The notes under the pieces: model-generated
The model's database searches: none
What the model saw: the letters and a program-made list of their open reading frames with translations, nothing else
What the model was told of the DNA's origin: nothing
Made by a program: the position numbers and the translations under genes
In this document: positions 1-7,370 of the stretch, one piece after another
Layout: every line of letters begins with the position of its first letter
How positions within the stretch are numbered: the first letter of the stretch is position 1
Assembly: GCA_016650125.1 (NCBI GenBank)
Contig: JAENWT010000024.1
Coordinates: forward strand, 1 to 36,266
Reading direction: 5' to 3'
DNA length: 36,266 nucleotides
Source: Thermoleophilia bacterium
Lineage (GTDB): Bacteria; Actinomycetota; Thermoleophilia; Solirubrobacterales; 70-9

Positions 1-141
1 CAACAAGAACCATCCGCATTCGGCGCTTCAGATGCTCAGCCCGGATGAATTCGCCGCCAATTGGCGGCGAACAGGTACAACTACAGCTACACCAACCCCG
101 TGACTTTCACTCGGGGTGGACTGAGAAACGGGGTCCCCTCA
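1..141 (+). mobile_element. Right end of an IS3-type insertion sequence (cut by window edge)
   Basis: The window starts inside an insertion sequence. Bases 2-103 encode a transposase C-terminus, and the DNA just after the stop reads like an IS terminal repeat: reading inwards from about 141 on the minus strand it begins TGAGGGGACCCCG. The exact end at 141 is inferred from this motif; the left end and any target duplication are outside the window. Bases 142-297 hold no recognisable gene. Confidence 0.6.
2..103 (+). CDS. Transposase C-terminal fragment (IS3-type, integrase core)
   Basis: The frame open from the window edge to TGA at 101-103 encodes 33 residues including HPHSALQMLSPDEFAANWR. 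This matches the usual C-terminal tail of DDE integrase-core transposases of IS3-like elements, which ends in a pattern like RPHSAL-x-x-L-(S/T)P-x-EFA. Those enzymes cut and join element ends. The catalytic part lies outside the window, so whether this copy is intact cannot be told. Confidence 0.7.
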   Translation, partial: NKNHPHSALQMLSPDEFAANWRRTGTTTATPTP

Positions 142-297
142 TGATCGCTTCAAGCGGCCCCACCTCACGTCGGTCTCTTTGACTACCTGATGGTGACGCA
201 TCGGTTTTTTCAGGCCCCGGGAGCCCTGAACTCAGCTCGGAAGGCCAGAAGACGCCTGTACGGATTGGTTGCCGCCTGCGAGTCGAGTGCTGCGGGA

Positions 298-1527
298 TCA
301 AGGGCTTGCGTCGCGACGTCTGACTCGGGCGGCGAACTCATCCAGACGGGCGAGGATGTCGTTGTGCTGCCAGACACGACGCCGGACTTTGTTCGTGTTC
401 TCGGTCAGTGCACCGGCGTCCACGAGTTTGTCGATTGAGGTCTGGGCAGCCACCTTGGAGATGTCGAGCCTTGACGCCACGTAGGCGGTGTTGACCACCG
501 GCTGGCCAACCAGGAGATCGTTTAGCCGCCAAACAGCGGCGTCTGACCGCGCCTTGATCCGGGAAGCGGTTTCGACTCGAATGAAATCAAGATCGGTGAC
601 CAGCTTCCTGCCCTCGACGGCCGCGTATCGGGCCGCTTGACCGAACTCCTTGAGGATCGGCTGGACGTCCCCCTCTCGGTAGGAGGCCAGCGCCGCGAAG
701 TACCGGTCCGTGTCTACAAGCAGTCCCGCTGAAACGGGTACGGTTGTTCTCCTGGTCAGGCCGGAACCTCGCAGCATGGCCTGGACGAGTGCCCGCCCGG
801 TCCGCCCGTTTCCGTCCGTGAACGGGTGGATGGTTTCGAACTGGGCATGGGCGATCGAGATCTGCACAAGCGGTGGTATGTCGACCCGACGGCAGAAATC
901 GATCAGGTCATCGATTAGCGCCGGCAGTCGGTCGTGGTGTGGGGGAACAAATGACGCAAGGTGTGGCCCGATACCCGATCCGCCGATCCATACCTGCTGG
1001 GTACGCAGGCGGCCCGCCTCGGGGTCCTCCCTTTCCAGGAGATGATCGTGCATCTCGAGGATTGCGTCAACTGAGACCTCATCGGCGAACCTGAGCGCGG
1101 CCCGCAAAGCCCGAACGTTCGCAGAGACCAGGCGGGCGTTGGGCGATGTCCTTTCGCCGAGCTCAGCCAGTGCCAGTTGCCTCGCCCCGACCGTGAGGTT
1201 CTCGATCTGAGAGGAGGACGCGCTCTCGGTTCGCAGGAGGGTGGCGCTCATCGGGGCAAGCTCTTCGGGCCCGAGGCCCCACTTCGCTTCGACGTACTCA
1301 TCGAAGCGGATCAACTCATGGGTGGCCTCATCTGCTTCGGCCAAGGTCGAAGTCTCGAACAGAGGGATCGGGTCCAGACCTGCGATCTCGATGGGTATGG
1401 CCGACTTGTAAGGGCCTGAGTGCCGACGGATCACGCCGCGACTGGCGTAAGCCGTCCGAGGATCCCAGGGATGCTTCTCGTAAGAGAGTGGACGCAGTCC
1501 GGTCTGGCTTTGGGATTGTTTGGTCAT
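298..1527 (-). CDS. Fic-domain protein with N-terminal inhibitory motif and C-terminal winged helix (Fic no. 1)
   Basis: Predicted 409-residue Fic enzyme. Fic enzymes typically transfer AMP from ATP to hydroxyl side chains of target proteins. The active-site loop HPFTDGNGRTGR (about residues 234-245) is intact. About 125 residues before it lies SSQIEN, matching the inhibitory motif (S/T)xxxE(G/N) whose Glu blocks productive ATP binding; its N-terminal position makes this a class II, self-inhibited Fic protein. The last 70 residues look like a winged helix (RLDISKVAAQTSIDKLVDAG), so the protein may bind DNA. ATG at 1527 is preferred over TTG at 1563 because the longer form would translate through half of the 1544-1580 palindrome. 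It is divergent from the DUF3800 gene, with the palindrome between them. The cellular target is unknown. Confidence 0.88.
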   Translation of the reverse strand: MTKQSQSQTGLRPLSYEKHPWDPRTAYASRGVIRRHSGPYKSAIPIEIAGLDPIPLFETSTLAEADEATHELIRFDEYVEAKWGLGPEELAPMSATLLRTESASSSQIENLTVGARQLALAELGERTSPNARLVSANVRALRAALRFADEVSVDAILEMHDHLLEREDPEAGRLRTQQVWIGGSGIGPHLASFVPPHHDRLPALIDDLIDFCRRVDIPPLVQISIAHAQFETIHPFTDGNGRTGRALVQAMLRGSGLTRRTTVPVSAGLLVDTDRYFAALASYREGDVQPILKEFGQAARYAAVEGRKLVTDLDFIRVETASRIKARSDAAVWRLNDLLVGQPVVNTAYVASRLDISKVAAQTSIDKLVDAGALTENTNKVRRRVWQHNDILARLDEFAARVRRRDASP

Positions 1528-1543
1528 CCTTGGCTTAGAGCTC

Positions 1544-1580
1544 CAATAAGCAAAGGATAACAAATACCCTTTGCTTATTG
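1544..1580. promoter_or_regulatory. Perfect 13-bp inverted repeat, candidate operator between Fic no. 1 and DUF3800 gene
   Basis: Left arm CAATAAGCAAAGG at 1544-1556 and its exact reverse complement at 1568-1580 are separated by an AT-rich 11-bp spacer. The centre-to-centre distance of 24 bp is close to two helical turns plus. A possible -10 box TATCCT for the Fic gene (minus strand, about 1556-1561) falls inside it. The Fic protein's C-terminal winged helix is the obvious candidate to bind here (inference). Confidence 0.7.
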
Positions 1581-1634
1581 AATCAGGCCCCTCGTCTTTG
1601 GTCGCTGGTTTGCCAGTCGTGAAAAGCTGACTCC

Positions 1635-2372
1635 ATGTACCTGCTCTTTCTCGATGAATCAGGGAATCCCGGCGACGACGTTTTTGCCCTCGGTGGATTC
1701 GCGGTCCGGGCTGAGGACTGGCATGTACTTCGGCAGCGCTGGGACGAGTGCCTGGCTGAGGTCGGCTGGCCGATGGATAAGGAACTCAAATGGTCTGGGA
1801 CGGCTTCCGGTGAGGTGCCTCCGGACGTGGCCGATGCGGCGTACGGCTGCCTGGCTTCGCTGCCGATCGACTGCTTCGTGACCGTGCTCTATCCGACCAT
1901 GAGCGGATACGACGAGTTCTTCTCAACCGACGAGGACACCTACGCCACCGCCCTCACCTTCATCGCCGAGCGTTACCAGAGGTTTCTGTCCAATCACGAT
2001 TCCTACGGCGTGATCGTGCTCGACAGCCGGCGGCGCGAGACCGACGACCGTATGCGGCGGTTCTTTACCCGGATTCAGCAGGAGGGCACTCCGTTCGCCG
2101 AGCTGGAACGCATCGTCGATGGGCTGCTGCTCGGGCCGTCTCATTTTTCATTGGGCCTCCAGCTGGCCGACCTGGTGGTCGGGTGCAGCCGCTCAGCCAC
2201 CTTCAATATGGGTGAGAACCGGCGACGGTTCAGGGAACTCCAGACGGTCTTCGCGCGGCACCCATCAAGTGGCGAGGTGGACGGAGTCGGCATGAAGTTC
2301 TTCCCGGACAGCACCAAGCCGGAGCAGGTTCCGGACGTGAGGTTGTTCGATCCGCGAAAGTCGTCGGGTTAG
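1635..2372 (+). CDS. DUF3800 domain protein
   Basis: 245 residues beginning YLLFLDESGNPGDD, the hallmark start of DUF3800. Further family-like features are VIVLDSRRRETDDRM near residue 135 and LQLADLVVGC near 180. The spaced acidic residues (DES, D, QLAD) fit the proposed RNase H-like fold with metal-binding carboxylates, but activity is not established. DUF3800 proteins are often met in defence and mobile regions, which fits the neighbourhood. It is divergent from Fic no. 1 and shares the 108-bp intergenic region with the 1544-1580 inverted repeat. Its C-terminal 30 codons recur as a detached fragment at 6083-6167. Bases 2373-2469 carry only a doubtful 18-codon frame. Confidence 0.85.
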   Translation: MYLLFLDESGNPGDDVFALGGFAVRAEDWHVLRQRWDECLAEVGWPMDKELKWSGTASGEVPPDVADAAYGCLASLPIDCFVTVLYPTMSGYDEFFSTDEDTYATALTFIAERYQRFLSNHDSYGVIVLDSRRRETDDRMRRFFTRIQQEGTPFAELERIVDGLLLGPSHFSLGLQLADLVVGCSRSATFNMGENRRRFRELQTVFARHPSSGEVDGVGMKFFPDSTKPEQVPDVRLFDPRKSSG

Positions 2373-2469
2373 GGTCGGCGATGAATAGCTCAAAAAATGG
2401 AACAACGAACGAAGAGCCAAGAAGATCCGCCAAGTGAGCGGGAAATACTGGAATTGCGTTCACTCCCGG

Positions 2470-3768
2470 TCAAGGGCCGAAGAGCTCGAGCGGGATAACG
2501 GCGACTCCGTCTTTTCGGCGATAGGCCTCCGGGCCGGTGGTGAGGATCACTCGTTCGACCCGATCACTGCCGAGCCGGTCGGCCAGCCAGTTGAGATGCG
2601 TGACATCATTGTCACCGACTTTGGCCCCAAGCTTGACTTCGAGCGCCAGTGTCCGGCCCGAATCGGATGTGACGATCAGATCGATTTCCCGGGTTCCGTT
2701 TTGGTTTCGAAAGTGGTGGACCTCGGCCTCGGCCTGCTGAGCGTAGACACGGACCGAAAGTGTTGCCAGCGATTCGAACAGACGGCCGAGAGAAGTACGT
2801 TCCGCCGGGTCGCGCGAAGAGTCGAGCTGATCACCGCCGGTGAGAGCCACCTGGTTGATCTTGAGCAGCGACACCACCAAGGCAGGGTCGGCGAGGTGAT
2901 GCTTGGGCGATCGTCCGACCCGACCGAGTTCACTCCCGGTGAAGTCCCAGGCAGGAAGTTCATCCAGGATCCAAAGGCGCTCGAGTACATCACGGTACGG
3001 AAGCACCGTTGATCTCGCCGGAGGATCGTTTTGACCCGGGGTTGCCGCATCGCGGATCTTCTCCCAGCTGGCCGTGGTTGAAACCGCCGCTGCGTAGGCC
3101 CGCATCCACCTCCTGAGCCCCGCGGGATTTCGGGGTTGAGGTCCGAGTTCGGGGAAGTCTTGATCGATAATGCGATCGATGTAGCCGGACATCTGACGTT
3201 TTCTCAGGTTCGCCGGGAGCGCCCGCAATCCGGGAAAGCCGGACTTGAACAGTTCGTCGATGTAGTCGGTCGGCTCAAACCGGGATCGGCCATTGATCAC
3301 CCTGTTCTCCCCGGCCAGGAGGGACGACAGGCTGACCCGGTCGGGATTCCCGACGCGTTCGGCCAGGGAGAGAGGACGCATGCGTATCGGGAGGATCCGA
3401 CCGGCACCGGAATGGGTGCCCGTCTTCACTCCGGACGACGACCCCGTGAGAAGAAACGACCCGGGCCGGGACCCGGAGTCAACCGCGCGGCGAACCAGGT
3501 CCCATGTTTCCGGCAGCCTCTGCCACTCATCGATCAGGACCGGGGTTTCCCCCTGTCTGATCCGACGCACATCTGCGTCGATCAGTTCTCGTTGGATCGG
3601 ATCGTCGAGCTCCCAGACGGTTCCCGCCCGCCGTTTCGCGGTGACGGTCTTGCCAACTCCCTTTGCCCCTTCGATCGCTATCGCGGGCAGGCCACGTATC
3701 AACTCGTCCAGTTCCCGATCGACTACGCGCGGGAGGTAGCTTTCTGCCATGGAGTCTTCTCGAGACAT
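2470..3768 (-). CDS. AAA-family ATPase with DUF4143 C-terminal domain
   Basis: 432 residues. The N-terminal half is an AAA_14-type ATPase: Walker A GAKGVGKT at residues 34-41, Walker B PVLIDEWQ around 76-82, then FLLTGSSS (sensor-like) near 107. The C-terminal part has the DUF4143 pattern, including EVHHFRNQNGTREIDLIV and ALEVKLG near residues 360-390, which resembles the PD-(D/E)XK-like nuclease core (D, ExK), although a cleavage role is not proven for the family. Start ATG 3768 is chosen because a -10 box TAGTCT (3776-3781) lies 7 bases before it; an alternative ATG is at 3750. The promoter is covered by three TACAGATC sites. Substrate and partners are unknown. Confidence 0.85.
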   Translation of the reverse strand: MSREDSMAESYLPRVVDRELDELIRGLPAIAIEGAKGVGKTVTAKRRAGTVWELDDPIQRELIDADVRRIRQGETPVLIDEWQRLPETWDLVRRAVDSGSRPGSFLLTGSSSGVKTGTHSGAGRILPIRMRPLSLAERVGNPDRVSLSSLLAGENRVINGRSRFEPTDYIDELFKSGFPGLRALPANLRKRQMSGYIDRIIDQDFPELGPQPRNPAGLRRWMRAYAAAVSTTASWEKIRDAATPGQNDPPARSTVLPYRDVLERLWILDELPAWDFTGSELGRVGRSPKHHLADPALVVSLLKINQVALTGGDQLDSSRDPAERTSLGRLFESLATLSVRVYAQQAEAEVHHFRNQNGTREIDLIVTSDSGRTLALEVKLGAKVGDNDVTHLNWLADRLGSDRVERVILTTGPEAYRRKDGVAVIPLELFGP

Positions 3769-3775
3769 CGTCTCC

Positions 3776-3781
3776 AGACTA
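3776..3781 (-). promoter_or_regulatory. -10 box of the AAA ATPase gene
   Basis: On the minus strand TAGTCT is followed by 7 bases and ATG (3768), the leaderless layout seen many times in this window. The first TACAGATC repeat overlaps its upstream edge. Confidence 0.5.
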
Positions 3782-3836
3782 CAGATCGCACGCCCTCGAC
3801 GATACAGATCGCACTCGATTTACGCTACAGATCACA
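3780..3836. repeat. Three TACAGATC repeats at exact 23-bp spacing, candidate operators
   Basis: TACAGATC occurs at 3780-3787, 3803-3810 and 3826-3833. Copies 1 and 2 extend to TACAGATCGCAC; copy 3 reads TACAGATCACA. The start-to-start distance is 23 bp both times. The array spans the -10 and expected -35 region of the minus-strand ATPase gene, so cooperative repressor or activator binding is likely (inference). Confidence 0.7.
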
Positions 3837-3925
3837 AGGGGATCGACGGTGGACCGTCGGAACCGACCGGGGCGAATTTTGGCTGCTGGAGGCTTGGTGA
3901 GGCATGAGATGCCGCCTTTCGCGGC

Positions 3926-3954
3926 TTGACATATATATGTCCAACTGCGATCAT
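3926..3954 (+). promoter_or_regulatory. VapBC promoter with palindromic operator
   Basis: TTGACA (3926-3931) is followed after 17 bp by GATCAT (3949-3954), with ATG 7 bases later. The perfect 14-bp palindrome GACATATATATGTC (3928-3941) covers the -35 box, the usual arrangement for RHH-antitoxin autoregulation. Just upstream are two small hairpins (3901-3913 and 3911-3925) that could end readthrough. Confidence 0.65.
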
Positions 3955-3961
3955 CGAGGTT

Positions 3962-4231
3962 ATGAGGACGACTGTGCGACTTGACGAGCAGTTGATGCGT
4001 GACGCAAAGGTCCTGGCTGCCCGGGAGGGCACGACCTTCACCGCCTTGATCGAGGATTCGCTGCGGGAGCGGATCGCCCGGTCCGGGAGGGGTTCGAAGC
4101 AGGCGTACACCAGGCTGCCGGTTTCCCGTCGCACCGGAGGTCTGCGTGACGGTCTTGACCCGGAAATTCTGGTTGATAATTCAAGGCTTGCTGACGTCAT
4201 GGACGGGCTCGATGATCCTGGCGGACGTTAA
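3962..4231 (+). CDS. VapB-type antitoxin, ribbon-helix-helix
   Basis: 89 residues. The N-terminus MRTTVRLDEQLMRDAKVLAA with the following FTALIEDSLRERI is a typical RHH (CopG/Arc-like) DNA-binding domain; the basic and loosely structured C-terminal half would wrap the toxin. ATG 3962 is chosen because it starts the RHH strand directly and lies 7 bases after the -10-like box. It overlaps the toxin gene by 20 bp, so the two are co-translated. Neutralises the PIN toxin next to it and probably represses its own promoter through the palindrome at 3928-3941. Confidence 0.85.
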   Translation: MRTTVRLDEQLMRDAKVLAAREGTTFTALIEDSLRERIARSGRGSKQAYTRLPVSRRTGGLRDGLDPEILVDNSRLADVMDGLDDPGGR

Positions 4232-4661
4232 CGTCCTGATCGCCGCGTTTCGCGAGGATCATTCGATGCACCGAGTCAGCCGCGAATGGCTCGAGCAGCA
4301 GGTCAATTCCCCGGCCGCCTACGGGATGTCCGACCGGGTTATTGGGGGGTTCATTCGCGTAGTCACTCACCCGCGTGCGTTCGCCAACCCGGATTCTCTC
4401 GGTGACGCGATCGCCTTCGCTGAGAGCCTGACCTCACGAGGGAACTGCGTTCGGGTCAATCCTGGCGACCGTCAATGGAAGCTTTTCCTTGAACTCGCGA
4501 CTGTCACCAACGCGGCTGGCAACTCGGTCGCGGACACCTGGCTGGCCGCACTGGCGATCGAGTCCGGGTCGGAATGGATCACCTGGGACCAGGGATTCGC
4601 CAGGTACCCGGGCCTGAAGTGGTCCACCCCGACCCTCCCTGGCCGAGTGACCCGGGAGTGA
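4212..4661 (+). CDS. VapC-type toxin, PIN-domain ribonuclease
   Basis: 149 residues. PIN-domain acidic residues are seen in DVNVLIAAFREDH (start), in ADTWLAALAIE (about residue 115) and in TWDQGFARYPG (about 130). This is the DVNVL-type VapC family common in actinobacteria; such toxins are Mg2+-dependent RNases that cut tRNA or rRNA. ATG 4212 is preferred over an upstream TTG/ATG frame because it begins the first beta strand of the PIN fold and gives the normal VapBC overlap. The stop lies 9 bp from the convergent stop of the pRiA4b-like gene. Confidence 0.87.
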   Translation: MILADVNVLIAAFREDHSMHRVSREWLEQQVNSPAAYGMSDRVIGGFIRVVTHPRAFANPDSLGDAIAFAESLTSRGNCVRVNPGDRQWKLFLELATVTNAAGNSVADTWLAALAIESGSEWITWDQGFARYPGLKWSTPTLPGRVTRE

Positions 4662-4670
4662 CTTGGAGCC

Positions 4671-6053
4671 TCAGGCGAGCCTGAGGGCGAGGCGGGCAAA
4701 GGCGACCCCCGGCCCGGTCGGGCGCAGATCCTCATCCCGGCCGAAATGGCGCGGAGCCCGGAAGACGTCGAGACGGGTGAGATCCCGGTAGATCGGGAGC
4801 AGCTCCCACCGGAGGATCTCGGGGTCCAGGGGCTGCCCGTCCAGATCGAGATACCCGAGCATGTCCAGGGTTCCGGTGACCGGTTCCGCGTACTCAGGAA
4901 GACTTCGTCTGCCGCCGCCGGAGATCGTGATGAGCATCGCCAGGACGGCGTCATTCAAGGCATCGTGGCCGTAGCTTGACGGCAGGCGGGCTGCGATCAC
5001 TTCGAGCAGGGCGGAGGGGTCGGTGACGATCCCCCGTACATCCCGGGCGAGGATCAGGTGACCCTTGTGGCGTCGGATCAGACCAAGGTCCATCGCTTTC
5101 TCCCGGAGGTCCATTGCCGGAGCGGTCTGATCTTCCCGGTTCATCTTGCCGATCCAGTCCTCTTCCCAGCCCAGCTCCCGCATCAGGTCGCTCACAACCC
5201 GCGGCGGCATGTAACCGGCCTGGGTCAGCTTGATGCCGTCGGCGCCGATCCGGTCTAGCAACCAGCTGAAGGGCCGGATCATCTCCGCCGCGTCTTCGGC
5301 GGAGATCGGGAGCGCTTGCTCGACCTCTGAGCGGCCGAGCCAGCTGCGGAACTCCATCCGCAATGGATCGATGATCCTCGCGGCCACATCGTTCAGCGCC
5401 GTGTTCGCGGGCGGCGCATCTCCCGGCCCTGGAAACCGGTGCAGCAACTCCCGGTTGATCGCTTCGGGGTCGAGGAACTCCGGATCGAAATCTCGCCAGG
5501 GGCCGACCTGGCTGTCGGCCCAGGTCGTGAGCTCTTCGACACTCATGCCCCGCAAACTTTCCTCTACGGCGATCCTTTTGTCGATCACGGCCAGCAGGTC
5601 CATGTAGCCGTGCGCCCCGCCCGAATCCTCCGGCGGGCAGGCTCCTTGGCCGCGAACCAGAACGGCGGGCGAGGCCTTCGAGTCGTCTTCGATCAACTCG
5701 ATGAACTCGATCCGGTGGATCCAGTCGTCGCCGTAGTCGTACTCGTAAAAGATCGGACCGGATTTCTCGCCCAGGATCTCGCCGAGTGCCGTCTGGTTTT
5801 CCGGCAGGCCCGGCCTGCCCTCGCTCAGCTCGAAGTCGGTAAGCCACACCCGCGGCGGGCCGTGTCCGTTGTCGCTCACCTTCGTGCGCGGCTCCTGCTC
5901 GGTGAAGGCGTGAAGGTGGGTGTTCTGCCAGCCCATCGCGACCTGGATCACCGCGTGCAGCCGGTCCAGGGTCATCCCGGCATCGACTTCGATCAGCCGC
6001 CAGACCTCGGGCTCCACATCAAGCAGAAGAATTCGCGCTCGGATCAACTTCAT
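4671..6053 (-). CDS. Plasmid pRiA4b ORF-3-like protein
   Basis: 460 residues from ATG 6053. The N-terminal 180 residues match the pRiA4b ORF-3 family: MKLIRARILLLDVEPEVWR, LDRLHAVIQVAMGWQNTHLH, then YEYDYGDDWIHRIEF and CPPEDSGGAHGY near residue 165. The family is widespread on plasmids and beside IS elements; its function is unknown. The remaining C-terminal 280 residues have no family I can name. The frame stays open upstream to 6239, but that extension runs antisense through the DUF3800 remnant and is unlikely to be translated. A -10-like TACACT lies about 12 bases before ATG 6053, inside the junction with the remnant. Confidence 0.82.
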   Translation of the reverse strand: MKLIRARILLLDVEPEVWRLIEVDAGMTLDRLHAVIQVAMGWQNTHLHAFTEQEPRTKVSDNGHGPPRVWLTDFELSEGRPGLPENQTALGEILGEKSGPIFYEYDYGDDWIHRIEFIELIEDDSKASPAVLVRGQGACPPEDSGGAHGYMDLLAVIDKRIAVEESLRGMSVEELTTWADSQVGPWRDFDPEFLDPEAINRELLHRFPGPGDAPPANTALNDVAARIIDPLRMEFRSWLGRSEVEQALPISAEDAAEMIRPFSWLLDRIGADGIKLTQAGYMPPRVVSDLMRELGWEEDWIGKMNREDQTAPAMDLREKAMDLGLIRRHKGHLILARDVRGIVTDPSALLEVIAARLPSSYGHDALNDAVLAMLITISGGGRRSLPEYAEPVTGTLDMLGYLDLDGQPLDPEILRWELLPIYRDLTRLDVFRAPRHFGRDEDLRPTGPGVAFARLALRLA

Positions 6054-6082
6054 CGGGCTTTCGGAAGTGTATGTGCTGTATC

Positions 6083-6167
6083 CGTCAAGTGGTGAGGTGG
6101 AGGGTGTTGGCATGAAGCGATTCCGCGACAGCAACAAGCCGGAAGAAGTTTCGGATGTGAGGTTGTA
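6083..6167 (+). pseudogene. 3'-end remnant of a second DUF3800 gene
   Basis: Read on the plus strand this stretch encodes PSSGEVEGVGMKRFRDSNKP followed by EEVSDVRLYS. It aligns without gaps to the C-terminus of the DUF3800 protein (bases 2263-2347: PSSGEVDGVGMKFFPDSTKP, EQVPDVRLFD), with roughly three quarters identical residues. Nothing of the first 200 codons is present; the similarity stops abruptly 30 bp before the start of the pRiA4b-like gene. Many changes are synonymous or conservative, so this looks like a diverged homologue that lost its 5' part rather than a recent copy. Confidence 0.75.
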
Positions 6168-6279
6168 CTCGATGACCTGCTCGGCCTGGTCCGGCGGGGG
6201 CACCGTTTGCCGGGGTGGCAACGACGCGGCAGTTTTCATCCCCTGACGGCCTGACGCCGGTCTCGGCCGGTTGCGTCGG

Positions 6280-6285
6280 TAGCTT
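6280..6285 (+). promoter_or_regulatory. -10 box of the lipoprotein gene (leaderless layout)
   Basis: TAGCTT, then 6 bases, then ATG 6292. No Shine-Dalgarno sequence fits this start, in line with a leaderless transcript. Confidence 0.5.
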
Positions 6286-6291
6286 CACCCC

Positions 6292-7272
6292 ATGGGAATT
6301 CGCCTCGCAATGCTCGCCCTTGCCGCAGCGCTGATCCTCTCTGGCTGCGGTGGATCCGACTCAAGCACGGACCAGTCGAACGACAAGACGGCCGAGATCA
6401 TTAACGCGCGGAAGTACAAGAAGCGGCTGGAGCGTGAGCAGGCTGCCCGCGAGCGAAAACAGGCCAGGCTCAAGGCGAAGGCCGCGGCCAAGGCCAACGC
6501 GGCTTTGGCGGGAGTCGGCAGCTCTGGCATTGACTCGATGCTCGCCGGCCTGCCGGGCCAGGGCGGACTTGTGATCGGGGCCCCCGGCGGTGATGGCCCC
6601 CGGCTCGGCAGCGGCAGCTACCTCAGTTCGATCTCTGCCTGGTCGACGATCAAGGTGCCGATCTCGGAACGGATCCTCGCCGACGCCGGTGGACCGAACG
6701 GCATCTCCTCGACCCAGCGGAGCAACATCAACGCGGCGATCACGCTCTCCGACAACGATGCGGCCGCGGCGCTCTTCTCCGACCTCGAAGCCTCCCACGG
6801 CGGCCTCGGTGGGGCCTCAACCGCAGTCGACGAGATGCTGCGTCAGGCCGGGGACGATCAGACCGTCGTTTCCACTCAGGGGCGGGATAGCTTCACCAGC
6901 TATGGCCAGACCGACTGGTCGTTGGAGGAGCAGAACAAATACATGGCCGCCCTCGCCGGGGGCTGCATCTCCCATAAGGCCTCGCGCAATTACCTCTTTG
7001 ATGAGATGTCACAGGTCACCTCGGACACCTGGGGCTTCGGCTCAGCCGGCGTACCCGCCAAGTGGAAGGGTGGCTGGGGCCCGGGCACCGACGGCAAATA
7101 CCTCGTCCGACAGATGGGCACGATGGAGATCGGTGGCGAGGGAGCGGTCGTGACGCTCGCCGCGATCCCCGACGACGGCACCTTCGAGTCGGGCCAGGCC
7201 ATGGCGACCTCGATCGCTCAGTTCGTTGCCAATGAGTTGGGTGATGCGGTCCCGGCTTCTGTCCCCTGTTGA
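6292..7272 (+). CDS. Lipoprotein with class A beta-lactamase-like fold
   Basis: 326 residues. The signal peptide ends in the lipobox LSGC (Cys19), so the protein should be lipid-anchored outside the cytoplasmic membrane. Residues 28-70 form a highly charged Lys/Arg/Ala-rich linker. The rest carries the serine beta-lactamase/PBP motifs: SxxK as STIK in SAWSTIKVPI (about 117), SDN in LSDNDAAAALF (about 145) and a KGG in the place of KTG (KWKGGWGPG, about 255). It could be a peptidoglycan-active hydrolase or a lactamase relative; the Glu166 equivalent cannot be assigned by eye, so antibiotic hydrolysis should not be assumed. Confidence 0.75.
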   Translation: MGIRLAMLALAAALILSGCGGSDSSTDQSNDKTAEIINARKYKKRLEREQAARERKQARLKAKAAAKANAALAGVGSSGIDSMLAGLPGQGGLVIGAPGGDGPRLGSGSYLSSISAWSTIKVPISERILADAGGPNGISSTQRSNINAAITLSDNDAAAALFSDLEASHGGLGGASTAVDEMLRQAGDDQTVVSTQGRDSFTSYGQTDWSLEEQNKYMAALAGGCISHKASRNYLFDEMSQVTSDTWGFGSAGVPAKWKGGWGPGTDGKYLVRQMGTMEIGGEGAVVTLAAIPDDGTFESGQAMATSIAQFVANELGDAVPASVPC

Positions 7273-7299
7273 GTCGTAAGTACGATTAGTTCGCACTCT

Positions 7300-7350
7300 G
7301 TGGTGCTTAAGTAACAAATATTCCACCAAATGTGGTTGTTAAGCTAGGAT
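7300..7350 (+). promoter_or_regulatory. Direct repeats and -10 box before the AbiEi-Fic fusion gene
   Basis: GTGGTGCTTAAG (7300-7311) and GTGGTTGTTAAG (7332-7343) match at 10 of 12 positions and are spaced 32 bp, three helical turns. TAGGAT (7345-7350) is a likely -10 box, and GAGGA at about 7360 is the Shine-Dalgarno sequence for GTG 7371. The repeats are good candidates for binding by the protein's own winged helix. Confidence 0.5.
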
Positions 7351-7370
7351 TCTTCGCGTGAGGACGTCCT

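Noticed and set aside
1528-1563. TTG start 12 codons upstream for Fic no. 1
   Set aside because: It would translate through one arm of the palindrome and adds residues with no family-like pattern.
2381-2437. 18-codon open frame after the DUF3800 gene
   Set aside because: No family match, weak ribosome site; too short to support.
4951-5847. 298-codon minus-strand frame inside the pRiA4b-like gene
   Set aside because: Arg/Pro/Gly-rich shadow frame without motifs; the overlapping frame has clear family motifs.
6054-6239. N-terminal extension of the pRiA4b-like protein
   Set aside because: The extra codons are antisense to the DUF3800 remnant and the family starts at the Met of ATG 6053.
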